NCBI GenBank assembly: GCA_041175665.1
Contig: JBEDEM010000004.1
Coordinates: 1-46,124 of the forward strand
DNA: 46,124 nucleotides
Direction of reading: 5' to 3'
Origin: UBA3064 sp016868095
GTDB taxonomy: Bacteria > Pseudomonadota > Gammaproteobacteria > Burkholderiales > Burkholderiaceae_E
Shown here: piece after piece, positions 38,372-45,810 of the stretch
Layout of the letters: every line of letters begins with the position of its first letter
Numbering within the stretch: position 1 is the first letter of the stretch
Translations under genes and position numbers: made by a program
The notes under the pieces: generated by a model
Database searches by the model: none
What the model was told of the DNA's origin: nothing
Seen by the model: the letters and a program-made list of their open reading frames with translations, nothing else

Positions 38372-40438
38372 ATGTCTGAGTATACAAACCCCGGTCTTTT
38401 TGAGCTCGCGCTCGGCCTCATGCTCGCGGTTACCGCTGCGGTGGTCGTTTTGCGCAAACTCGGCCAACCTCCCCTGGTTGCTTACCTCTTCGTTGGGGTG
38501 ACGCTCGGGCCCTGGCTGTCGCGGGCCTTGGCCAATGATGAAGTCGTCAAACACCTTGGCGAACTCGGGGTCGTCTTGCTGATGTTCACCTTGGGGCTCG
38601 AATTCAATCTAGCAAAGTTGCGCTCGATGCGGCAACACGTCTTCGTGTTGGGGGCCTTGCAAGTTGGTTCAACACTGATCTTGTCGGTTTTGATGTTGCT
38701 GCTGTTACCAGCGTGGATGATCAGCCGATTGCTGCCTGCAGAAGCGGACTGGAAAACCGGCTTTGTGATCGGTGCGGCGCTGGCGATGTCATCAACAGCG
38801 CTGATTACCAAACTATTGGCTGAGCGTCGAGAACTAGAAAGTGAACACGGACGGCGCGCTTTTGGGGTCTTGCTTTTCCAGGACCTCGCGGTGATTCCTC
38901 TGCTTGTCGTGATTCCCGCGCTTGGGGGCGGCGATTCGCTGTTAAACGACTTGTCTTTAGCGCTGCTCAAGGCTGCCGTCTTGCTCTTTGTTTTACTTCG
39001 CATCGGCCCCTTTGTGATGCGTCGCTGGTTTCGTATGGTGGCAAGGCAGCGATCGCACGAGCTTTTTACCGTCAATGTTTTGTTGGCGAGTCTCTTTTTT
39101 GCCTGGTTAACCCATGCGGCTGGCTTGTCGATGGAGTTGGGCGCCTTTGTCGCTGGTATGTTGATTGCTGAAACCGAGTTCAAAGTGCAGGTTGAAGATG
39201 ACATCAAGCCCTTTCGTGATCTTCTCTTAGGATTGTTTTTTGTAACGATCGGAATGAAGCTTGACTTGCGCGAGTTGCCTGCGATTTGGCCCGAAGTGCT
39301 CATGCTATTGGTGTTGATCATTCCGCTTAAAGCATTGCTGATCGCCTTTTTAGTTCGATCGCTGCGGGCAAGTGAGGGCATTGCGATTCGAACCGCGATT
39401 TGGCTTGCCCAGGGTGGTGAATTCGGCTTTGTGCTTTTAGGTCTTGGACTCTCGGCTGGCTATTTCCCAAGTTCGACCATGCAAGTGATGCTTGCCGCCA
39501 TGCTCTTGTCGATGCTCGCTGCCCCCGTGTTGATACAACGCGCTGATTGGTTGGCCATGCGTTTTTCGCCGCAAGACTGGATGATGCAGTCGGTTCGCAT
39601 GCAGCAAATTGCTAGCAAAGCCTTTGGCCGTAGCGGCCATGTCGTGATTTGTGGCTTTGGTCGGAGCGGCCAGAGCCTTGCGCGACTGTTGCGTAGTGAA
39701 TCGGTTCAATACCTTGCGTTAGATACCGACCCAGACCGCGTGCGCATTGCCTCAAAGGCTGGTGAGCCGGTTGCTTATGCCGATTCATCAAAGCGGGAAG
39801 CCCTGATCTCGGTTGGTTTGCAGCGAGCGGCCGCTTTGGCCATTACCTTTGACGACACCCCAACCGCTGAGCGGGTGTTGCACTTGGTACGCGAACTTGC
39901 CCCTAAGCTCCCAGTGCTTGTTCGAACAGCCCATGAAGCTGATATTGAGCGGCTTCGAGCGGCTGGTGCTACCGAGGTGATCCCAGAAATTATCGAGGGC
40001 AGCCTTATGATGGGCTCGCATGTGATGGCACTTGCAGGTGTCTCGCTTCCCAAAGTGTTTCGCAGGGTTCGAGAGGTGCGCGCTGATCGCTATGAGATGT
40101 TACAGGGCTATTTTGAGGGCGCCGATGATCGGCACGACGATTTGATTGAACATGATTCGGTGATGCTTCGGAGTATCGAAGTGCCCGAGGATTCCGCTTG
40201 GGCCGAACAAGAGCCTGCGCGATTAATCGCTGGCGCTGCGGCAAGGCTGATTGCGGTTATTCGTGAGGGTCAACGGATAGCAGCCTCGGACGTTGCAGTG
40301 ATGAAGGGGCAGGACTTACTCATCCTCTCAGGCACAGGTGAAGGCCTGCAAGAGCTTGAAGATCGCTTGCTCGAAGAGCGACCATCGATGGTTCAGCAAG
40401 CAACTGCCAATGCCCCAGGCCCCAAGCCCCCGTTATGA
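38372..40438 (+). CDS. Monovalent cation:proton antiporter (CPA2, KefB/KefC-like) with RCK domain
   Basis: A 688-residue inner-membrane protein. The first 390 or so residues form the CPA2 fold with about 12-13 helices (LGELGVVLLMFTLGLEFNLAKLR and VLLFQDLAVIPLLVV are typical). Then follow an NAD-binding TrkA-N/RCK domain (HVVICGFGRSGQSLARLL, with a later aspartate strand LALDTDP) and a C-terminal TrkA-C domain. It likely exports potassium or sodium in exchange for protons. ATG 38372 is preceded by an in-frame GTG. The gene overlaps mlaF by 3 bases, so the antiporter may be co-transcribed with the mla genes. Confidence 0.92.
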   Translation: MSEYTNPGLFELALGLMLAVTAAVVVLRKLGQPPLVAYLFVGVTLGPWLSRALANDEVVKHLGELGVVLLMFTLGLEFNLAKLRSMRQHVFVLGALQVGSTLILSVLMLLLLPAWMISRLLPAEADWKTGFVIGAALAMSSTALITKLLAERRELESEHGRRAFGVLLFQDLAVIPLLVVIPALGGGDSLLNDLSLALLKAAVLLFVLLRIGPFVMRRWFRMVARQRSHELFTVNVLLASLFFAWLTHAAGLSMELGAFVAGMLIAETEFKVQVEDDIKPFRDLLLGLFFVTIGMKLDLRELPAIWPEVLMLLVLIIPLKALLIAFLVRSLRASEGIAIRTAIWLAQGGEFGFVLLGLGLSAGYFPSSTMQVMLAAMLLSMLAAPVLIQRADWLAMRFSPQDWMMQSVRMQQIASKAFGRSGHVVICGFGRSGQSLARLLRSESVQYLALDTDPDRVRIASKAGEPVAYADSSKREALISVGLQRAAALAITFDDTPTAERVLHLVRELAPKLPVLVRTAHEADIERLRAAGATEVIPEIIEGSLMMGSHVMALAGVSLPKVFRRVREVRADRYEMLQGYFEGADDRHDDLIEHDSVMLRSIEVPEDSAWAEQEPARLIAGAAARLIAVIREGQRIAASDVAVMKGQDLLILSGTGEGLQELEDRLLEERPSMVQQATANAPGPKPPL

Positions 40439-41238
40439 CCGAGCCTTTGATTTCATTCAATGATGTTGACTTTGGGTACGGTCAGCGAACCATCTTGCAA
40501 GCTTTGTGTTTTAGCGTCGAGCAGGGTGAATTGCTGGCCATTATGGGAGGCTCAGGCAGTGGCAAGACGACGATCCTGCGCTTGATCGGCGGCCTCGTAC
40601 GACAGCAGCGTGGCTCGATTCGTGTGCGTTCCCAGGCTATGGAGAGCCTTAATGAGGTTGCTTTGCGAGCACTTCGCCGTCATATGGGGATGCTGTTTCA
40701 AGCCGGCGCTTTGTTTACCGATCTATCTGTTTTTGAGAATGTTGCCTTTCCCTTGCGCGAACACACCCGTCTCCCCGAGCGGATGATCCGGGATCTGGTG
40801 TTCATGAAACTTCACGCGGTCGGCCTACATGCTGTGGGCGAGCGAATGCCCTCCGAGTTATCAGGTGGTATGGCCAGGCGAGTGGCTCTGGCAAGAGCGA
40901 TCGCACTCGATCCGCCGATTTTGATGTGTGACGAGCCATTTGCAGGGCTCGATCCGATCTCGCTTGGTACGGTGGCAGGCTTATTGCGTCGACTCACAAA
41001 GTCGCTGGGACTTACCACTTTGCTCGTTACCCACGATGTTGAAGAGAGTCTTGCGATTGCCGATCGCATCATCCTTGTCGGTAACGGCCGAATTATGGCG
41101 GTGGGCACCCCACAGGCGATGCGAGAAAGTAGCGATCCCTTCGTGCGCCAATTCATCGACGGCGCCGAACATGGGCCTGTGCCTTTTCATGCACCGGGGC
41201 CAAATCTGGGCGTACTTCTTGAACTGGAGCGTCCTTGA
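40435..41238 (+). CDS. mlaF: Phospholipid ABC transporter ATP-binding protein MlaF
   Basis: ATPase of the MlaFEDB complex, which moves phospholipids between inner and outer membranes to keep outer-membrane asymmetry. The 267-residue protein has Walker A IMGGSGSGKTTILRLIGG, MGMLFQAGALFTDLSVFENVAFPLREH, the signature LSGGMARRVALARAIAL and Walker B LMCDEPFAGLDPI. The sequence QAGALFTDLSVFENVAFP is characteristic of MlaF/Ttg2A rather than other ABC families. It is linked to mlaE by a TGATG overlap. Confidence 0.97.
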   Translation: MTEPLISFNDVDFGYGQRTILQALCFSVEQGELLAIMGGSGSGKTTILRLIGGLVRQQRGSIRVRSQAMESLNEVALRALRRHMGMLFQAGALFTDLSVFENVAFPLREHTRLPERMIRDLVFMKLHAVGLHAVGERMPSELSGGMARRVALARAIALDPPILMCDEPFAGLDPISLGTVAGLLRRLTKSLGLTTLLVTHDVEESLAIADRIILVGNGRIMAVGTPQAMRESSDPFVRQFIDGAEHGPVPFHAPGPNLGVLLELERP

Positions 41239-42029
41239 TGGGCAGGTTTGGGATGGTCGGTTTGCGTTCACTTGGCGCTTGGGTGATTGGCCAATTGACG
41301 CAACTTGGCATGCTGGCAGGCTTTTATGCCAGGCTCAGTATGTTGTTTTGGTCTGCGTTTACAAGACCACGCCTGCTGCTCGCCCAGTTGCATTTTGTAG
41401 GAAATCGCTCGCTTGCCATCACACTTGTGTCGGGTCTTTTCGTTGGGTTTGTACTCGGACTTCAGGGCTATTACACCCTTAATCGCTATGGTTCAGAGGA
41501 GGCGCTTGGCTTACTGGTTGCGCTCTCCTTAGTTCGTGAATTGGGTCCGGTGGTGGCCGCCTTGCTTTTCGCAGGTCGGGCGGGCACGTCGCTGACTGCC
41601 GAAGTGGGTCTTATGAAGGCTGGTGAACAACTTGATGCTATTTCGATGATGGGTATCGATCCGCTAAGGCGTATTCTTGTGCCACGTTTTGCTGCTTCCT
41701 TGATTGCTATGCCCTTACTGGCTGCGCTTTTTTCGGCGGTCGGGATAGGCGGCGGCTATGTGGTCGGCGTTGTGCTGATTGGGGTTGATAGTGGCGCTTT
41801 TTGGGCCCAAATGCAGTCGGGTGTGGATGTGGTGCATGATGTAGGCAGTGGGGTGCTGAAGAGTGTTGTGTTTGGCTGGATTTGTGGCGCAACAGCGCTC
41901 GCTATGGGATGGCTTGCGCGCCCCACGCCCGAGGGGGTTTCTCAAGCAACCACCCGGGCTGTCGTCGCATCATCACTAACGGTACTCGGGGCCGATTTTT
42001 TACTCACTGCGCTTTTGTTTGGACAATAA
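41238..42029 (+). CDS. mlaE: Phospholipid ABC transporter permease MlaE
   Basis: Inner-membrane permease of the Mla system. The 263-residue protein has about five to six helices and the family core LVALSLVRELGPVVAALLFAGRAGTSLTAEVGLMKAGEQLDAISMMGIDPLRRILVPR. I choose ATG 41238, which shares its A with the mlaF TGA; TTG 41235 is the alternative. The mlaD gene follows after 11 bases with a short GAGG ribosome binding site. Confidence 0.96.
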   Translation: MGRFGMVGLRSLGAWVIGQLTQLGMLAGFYARLSMLFWSAFTRPRLLLAQLHFVGNRSLAITLVSGLFVGFVLGLQGYYTLNRYGSEEALGLLVALSLVRELGPVVAALLFAGRAGTSLTAEVGLMKAGEQLDAISMMGIDPLRRILVPRFAASLIAMPLLAALFSAVGIGGGYVVGVVLIGVDSGAFWAQMQSGVDVVHDVGSGVLKSVVFGWICGATALAMGWLARPTPEGVSQATTRAVVASSLTVLGADFLLTALLFGQ

Positions 42030-42040
42030 TCGAGGTTTTC

Positions 42041-42529
42041 ATGGCTCAGCAGCAATCGACCGCAGCGCGCGACCTCGCCGTGGGGATTTTCGTGGTCATC
42101 GGCTTGCTCGCCTTATTGTTTCTTGCTTTGAGAGCGGGCAATATGGGTGGCTTTCAGCTCGGCCCGAGCTACCAGCTGCGAGCGAAATTCGACAACATTG
42201 GCGGCTTGAAGGTACGCGCCCCGGTCAAGAGTGCAGGCGTCGTGATTGGGCGCGTGGTTTCAATCCGATTAGATCCCAAGACTTACCAGGCCGAAGTGTT
42301 GTTAAGTCTTGATCAGGCAGTGGCCTTTCCTAAAGACAGCTCGGCGCGGATCCTCACCTCAGGTCTGCTCGGTGAACAATATATCGGTCTCGAAGCCGGC
42401 GCAGACCAGCAAAATTTAAGCGATGGAGCGGAAATCAAGATGACCCAATCGGCTGTCGTCTTGGAGTCCCTGATTAGTCAGTTTTTATATCGAAGTGCCG
42501 AACAAGCCGGCGCATCTGAGAAGCGATGA
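42041..42529 (+). CDS. mlaD: Outer membrane lipid asymmetry protein MlaD (MCE domain)
   Basis: Periplasm-facing MCE protein whose hexameric ring binds phospholipids on MlaE. The 162-residue protein has an N-terminal helix (DLAVGIFVVIGLLALLFLAL) and one MCE domain (YQLRAKFDNIGGLKVRAPVKSAGVVIGRVVSI through DSSARILTSGLLGEQYIGLEAG). ATG 42041 is chosen; the open frame to 41882 lies inside mlaE. Overlaps mlaA by 4 bases (ATGA). Confidence 0.96.
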   Translation: MAQQQSTAARDLAVGIFVVIGLLALLFLALRAGNMGGFQLGPSYQLRAKFDNIGGLKVRAPVKSAGVVIGRVVSIRLDPKTYQAEVLLSLDQAVAFPKDSSARILTSGLLGEQYIGLEAGADQQNLSDGAEIKMTQSAVVLESLISQFLYRSAEQAGASEKR

Positions 42530-43425
42530 GCTCAAACATCGTCGGCGCCACCGGCCACTGCGCTGCTGCTAAGTGCGCATTAAAGCGCTTGCAGCGACGT
42601 CTGGGACCTATGTTGCTGAGGTATTTGCTTTGTAGCCTTGGTCTTTTTGCCACGATGCACGCCTCGGCGCAGTCGGTGGATGTTGGGCATTCATTCGAAT
42701 CAGCGCAAATCGTCGATGCCGAACAGATCGTCGATGCCGAACCGATCGTGGGTGCCGAGCTGGCGGTTGAGCCATTATCCTTTTTCAAGCCTGCGGAATC
42801 GGCTGCGGTATTGGCAAGTGATCCCTTCGAACCGGTTAATCGCTTGGTTTTTGGATTCAACGAACAACTCGACCGCCGACTGATCCGTCCTGTGGCAAGG
42901 GTCTACCTGGAAACGCTGCCTGCGCCCTTGCGCGATGGCTTTAGCAATATGCTGTTGAATTTGGACGATTTGGTCAGTTCCCTCAATCAGCTGCTGCAAG
43001 CGAAGCCCTCGAAGGCTGCAGTCAGTTTGGCGCGATTTATTTTCAATAGTAGTTTTGGCATTGTCGGTTTTTTTGACATCGCCTCAGAAGCAGGCCTTTA
43101 TCACGAGGGCGAGGACCTCGGCCAAACCTTTGCAGTTTGGGGTGTGCCGAGCGGTCCCTATGTGGTCTTGCCACTGTTTGGGCCATCGACATTTCGTGAT
43201 GCATCGGCTCGAGTACTTTTTCAGCCTTTTGCGCCGATCAGGCAAATAAAGCCTAGTGAGACCCGATATAGCTTGATCGCAGCAGGTTTGCTTTCGGCCC
43301 GAGCGGAGTTATTGGAAGTATCGCAGTCCTCGGGCTTGCTCGTGATTGACCGGTATTTATTTGCGCGTGATGCCTTTTTGCAACGTCGACGTAACCAAAT
43401 CTACGATGGCGAGCCGCCGGAGTGA
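42526..43425 (+). CDS. mlaA: MlaA/VacJ family outer-membrane protein, without lipobox
   Basis: MlaA removes misplaced phospholipids from the outer leaflet of the outer membrane. The 299-residue protein has the family core DPFEPVNRLVFGFNEQLDRRLIRPVARVYLETLPAPLRDGFSNMLLNL, then FIFNSSFGIVGFFDIASEAGL and GEDLGQTFAVWGVPSGPYVVLPLFGPSTFRDA. Its hydrophobic leader (MLLRYLLCSLGLFATMHASAQS) ends in a signal peptidase I-like site (ASA-Q); the only Cys in it sits mid-helix and no Cys follows, whereas known MlaA proteins are lipoproteins. Between leader and core are three 6-residue repeats (QIVDAE). ATG 42526 gives a long basic n-region; ATG 42610 may be the true start. Confidence 0.92.
   Translation: MSSNIVGATGHCAAAKCALKRLQRRLGPMLLRYLLCSLGLFATMHASAQSVDVGHSFESAQIVDAEQIVDAEPIVGAELAVEPLSFFKPAESAAVLASDPFEPVNRLVFGFNEQLDRRLIRPVARVYLETLPAPLRDGFSNMLLNLDDLVSSLNQLLQAKPSKAAVSLARFIFNSSFGIVGFFDIASEAGLYHEGEDLGQTFAVWGVPSGPYVVLPLFGPSTFRDASARVLFQPFAPIRQIKPSETRYSLIAAGLLSARAELLEVSQSSGLLVIDRYLFARDAFLQRRRNQIYDGEPPE
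42706..42759 (+). repeat. 18-base tandem repeat in the mlaA leader
   Basis: Three consecutive in-frame units: CAAATCGTCGATGCCGAA, CAGATCGTCGATGCCGAA and CCGATCGTGGGTGCCGAG, encoding QIVDAE, QIVDAE, PIVGAE. The first two differ by one base. They lengthen the acidic linker between the signal peptide and the MlaA core. Confidence 0.92.
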
Positions 43426-44183
43426 ATCTCCTTAGGATTACAGGGGCTGGGAACTTCGGAGCTCTTAAAATCGCTGATTCCTCCTTTAAAAACATGCTGT
43501 CTCTTCATATGCTTCGAATCAATAACGATTTTTTGCTCCAATCCATGCTTGGGCTATGGCCGAGAGCGCATCGATGGCTGCACATACTTGCGGCGATTTT
43601 CCTCACGCTGCTTAGCCTTCAATCGGCAGCACAAACCCGTCCCGATGAGTTTGTTGCCCGAATTAGCAACGAAATTCTGGATAAAGTTCGCCAGCAACGC
43701 CAGGACCTCGTGAGTAATCCGCAAAAACTCAACGAATTTGTGAGCCAGGTCGTGATGCCGCATGTGGATTTTGAGCGGATGACCGCTTTGGCTGTCGGCC
43801 GAACTTGGCGCAGTGCAAGTCCCGAGCAGCAACAAAGAATCAGCCAGGAGTTTCGTAACCTACTCACGAGGACTTACGCTGGGGCTCTGCAATCCTTGCG
43901 TGACCAGAAAATCAGGCTTAAGCCATTTCGCGGCGACCTAGCCGACAATGAGGTTGTGGTGCGCTCCGAAATCATTGGTTCGCGTGGCGACCCGATCGGG
44001 CTCGACTACAGGCTTTTTCGGCAGGGCGAAAACTGGAAGATTTACGACATCAATATTGCTGGGGTTTGGCTTGTTGAAACCTATCGAAACCAGTTTGCTT
44101 CGGAGATCAATGCGCGGGGTCTTGATGGCCTTATTACGACCCTTGCCGATCGCAATCGGGCGCTCGAAGCAAGAAAGCTTTGA
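43422..44183 (+). CDS. mlaC: Periplasmic phospholipid-binding protein MlaC
   Basis: Shuttles phospholipids between MlaA at the outer membrane and MlaFEDB at the inner membrane. The Ttg2D/MlaC domain spans about residues 70-240: RISNEILDKVRQQRQDL, VMPHVDFERMTALAVGRTWRSASPEQQQRISQEFRNLLTRTYAGAL and GQNWKIYDINIAGVWL-type sequence (ENWKIYDINIAGVWLVETYRNQF). The signal peptide is LHILAAIFLTLLSLQSAAQ. GTG 43422 overlaps the mlaA stop (GTGA) but would leave about 50 residues before the signal peptide, so ATG 43545 (MLGLWPRAHRWL) or ATG 43494 may be the true start. Overlaps mlaB by 4 bases. Confidence 0.92.
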   Translation: MNLLRITGAGNFGALKIADSSFKNMLSLHMLRINNDFLLQSMLGLWPRAHRWLHILAAIFLTLLSLQSAAQTRPDEFVARISNEILDKVRQQRQDLVSNPQKLNEFVSQVVMPHVDFERMTALAVGRTWRSASPEQQQRISQEFRNLLTRTYAGALQSLRDQKIRLKPFRGDLADNEVVVRSEIIGSRGDPIGLDYRLFRQGENWKIYDINIAGVWLVETYRNQFASEINARGLDGLITTLADRNRALEARKL

Positions 44184-44251
44184 GCTCACAACAAGCTTTG
44201 AGCTCGCACCAAGCTGTGACGCCGCACCAAGCCGAGAGCCCGCAAGGATCT
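44180..44251 (+). repeat. 18-base tandem repeat carrying the mlaB start codon
   Basis: Four in-frame units: TTGAGCTCACAACAAGCT, TTGAGCTCGCACCAAGCT, GTGACGCCGCACCAAGCC and GAGAGCCCGCAAGGATCT. The first two begin with TTG and the third with GTG, so each of three units brings its own possible start codon. The encoded pattern is (L/V)SSHQA. Confidence 0.85.
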
Positions 44252-44593
44252 GGAGCTTCGCAAAAGCTGTTCGGCCCGACGCAGGCAGTCTTTAAGCTGC
44301 CCGCGCTTTGGGACTTGTCGGTGATGCCCCAGGCATTGAATCAATGCTTAGAAGACTTCGATCGACTGCTTAAAGACGGTCAAAGCGGCGAAGCGATCTT
44401 GGTTGATCTCTCAAGCCTCGAACGATTCGATTCTTGCGGGCTAGCGGCCTTGCTTGAGTTACAACGTCGTGCAAAGGCCTGCGGTCGGCCACTGCACTGG
44501 CATGCCATGTCAGAGAATATGCAAGAACTCGCAAGGGTGTATGGCCTGACAGCATGGTTTGTCGAGTCGCAGCCTCAAGCGCAAGGCACTTAG
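44180..44593 (+). CDS. mlaB: STAS-domain protein MlaB
   Basis: Small cytoplasmic STAS protein that binds and stabilises MlaF. The STAS domain covers about residues 38-130: FKLPALWDLSVMPQALNQCLEDFDRLL, then EAILVDLSSLERFDSCGLAALLELQRRAKA with the Ser/Thr region typical of STAS (FDSCGLA), and WHAMSENMQELARVYGL. No ATG is present in the first 40 codons; TTG 44180 (overlapping the mlaC stop as TTGA), TTG 44198 and GTG 44216 are candidates, all within an 18-base repeat array. The Gln/His/Ser-rich leader is not part of the domain. Confidence 0.88.
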   Translation: MSSQQALSSHQAVTPHQAESPQGSGASQKLFGPTQAVFKLPALWDLSVMPQALNQCLEDFDRLLKDGQSGEAILVDLSSLERFDSCGLAALLELQRRAKACGRPLHWHAMSENMQELARVYGLTAWFVESQPQAQGT

Positions 44594-44594
44594 C

Positions 44595-45509
44595 ATGACG
44601 AGCAGCCAAGGTTCTGTGCGAGTTGAAAGCCCTGCGATCCGTTTGCATGCGGTTGCAAAATCTTATGGTGCGCTGCGGGCGCTTGATGGCGTGACTTTTC
44701 GCGTCGAGCAAGGTGAGTTCTTCGGCTTGCTTGGCCCAAACGGTGCAGGAAAAACCTCATTGATCTCGATCATCGCAGGCCTAAACAAGCCTACTGAAGG
44801 TTCGGTTGAGGTCATGGGCGTTGACGTGCTCGCACAGCCCGAGAGGGCGCGTCGCCAGCTCGGCGTGGTGCCCCAGGAACTTGTCTTTGATCCTTTTTTT
44901 ACGGTGCGCGAAACCCTCGAACTTACAGCGGGCTACTACGGTGTTCAAGCCGATGATGGATGGATCGACGAGCTGCTTCATCATCTTGATTTGACCGCCA
45001 AAGCCGCAGCAAACATGCGAGCCTTGTCCGGAGGCATGAAGCGCCGTGTACTGGTTGGACAAGCACTGGTTCATCGTCCCCCAGTTATCGTGCTCGATGA
45101 GCCAACCGCCGGAGTCGATGTCGAATTGCGGCAAAGTCTTTGGCGATTTATTGGAGAGCTCAATCAGCAAGGCCATACGATTGTGCTCACCACGCATTAT
45201 CTTGAAGAGGCCCAGGCGATGTGCGGCCGTATCGCTATGCTTAAGCAGGGGCGTGTAGTGGCACTTGATCAAACCACCAAGCTGTTATCGCGCTACGAGG
45301 GGGGTGTGCTTCTGGTTCGCTACAGCGATGAGCGCACAGAGCGCTTACGCTTTAAGCATTACCTGGATTTGGAACCGATGATCGCCTCGATCCGGCTTAG
45401 TGGTCAAACGGTCGACAGCTTGCACATAGAAGGAAGCAGCCTCGAAGACGTTTTTCTAGACATCATGCAAGAATCGGGCTCCTCCGGTTCACCGACTCAA
45501 ATTCTCTAG
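44595..45509 (+). CDS. ABC-2 type transporter ATP-binding protein (YadG/CcmA-like), permease absent
   Basis: A 304-residue ABC ATPase with Walker A GLLGPNGAGKTSLISIIAGL, the Q-loop GVVPQELVFDPFFTVRETLEL, signature ALSGGMKRRVLVGQAL, Walker B VIVLDEPTAGVDVELR and the H-loop LTTHYLEEAQAM. A C-terminal part of about 70 residues follows, as in ABC-2 (YadG-like) exporters. In Burkholderiales the same position between mlaB and bolA normally holds this ATPase plus an ABC-2 permease (YadH-like). Here only 11 bases separate its stop from the BolA gene, so the permease is missing from the site. Substrate is unknown. ATG 44595 begins directly after the mlaB stop. Confidence 0.9.
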   Translation: MTSSQGSVRVESPAIRLHAVAKSYGALRALDGVTFRVEQGEFFGLLGPNGAGKTSLISIIAGLNKPTEGSVEVMGVDVLAQPERARRQLGVVPQELVFDPFFTVRETLELTAGYYGVQADDGWIDELLHHLDLTAKAAANMRALSGGMKRRVLVGQALVHRPPVIVLDEPTAGVDVELRQSLWRFIGELNQQGHTIVLTTHYLEEAQAMCGRIAMLKQGRVVALDQTTKLLSRYEGGVLLVRYSDERTERLRFKHYLDLEPMIASIRLSGQTVDSLHIEGSSLEDVFLDIMQESGSSGSPTQIL

Positions 45510-45520
45510 CGGGGAAAACT

Positions 45521-45760
45521 ATGCTTACACCTGAAACATTGCGTGGTTACATCGAAGCGGGACTTGCTTGTGATGAGCTTGACGTCAGCGGCGATGGGCA
45601 CCATTTTGAAGCAAGGATTGTGTGCAAGGCCTTTGAGGGTAAGCGATTGATTGCGCGCCACCAAATGGTGTATGGCGTGCTCGGCGATCGCATGCGCCAG
45701 GAAATCCACGCGCTTTCGATGAAGACACTCACGCCGGCTGAAGCGGCCGAAAACCGCTAA
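45521..45760 (+). CDS. BolA/IbaG family protein
   Basis: A 79-residue BolA-type protein. The family works with monothiol glutaredoxins in iron-sulfur cluster handling; IbaG is the member that lies next to murA. Visible features are the N-terminal helix LTPETLRGYIEAGLACDELDVSGDGHHFEARIV, the conserved His in GDGHHFEA, and FEGKRLIARHQMVYGVLGDRMRQEIHALSMKTLTP. ATG 45521 is preceded by GGGG a few bases upstream. It lies 50 bases before murA, the same order as in E. coli (ibaG-murA). Confidence 0.94.
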   Translation: MLTPETLRGYIEAGLACDELDVSGDGHHFEARIVCKAFEGKRLIARHQMVYGVLGDRMRQEIHALSMKTLTPAEAAENR

Positions 45761-45810
45761 AGCGACCAAGACCGGCAAAACCGCTAATACAGCTAAGCAT
45801 CGGGGAAGAC

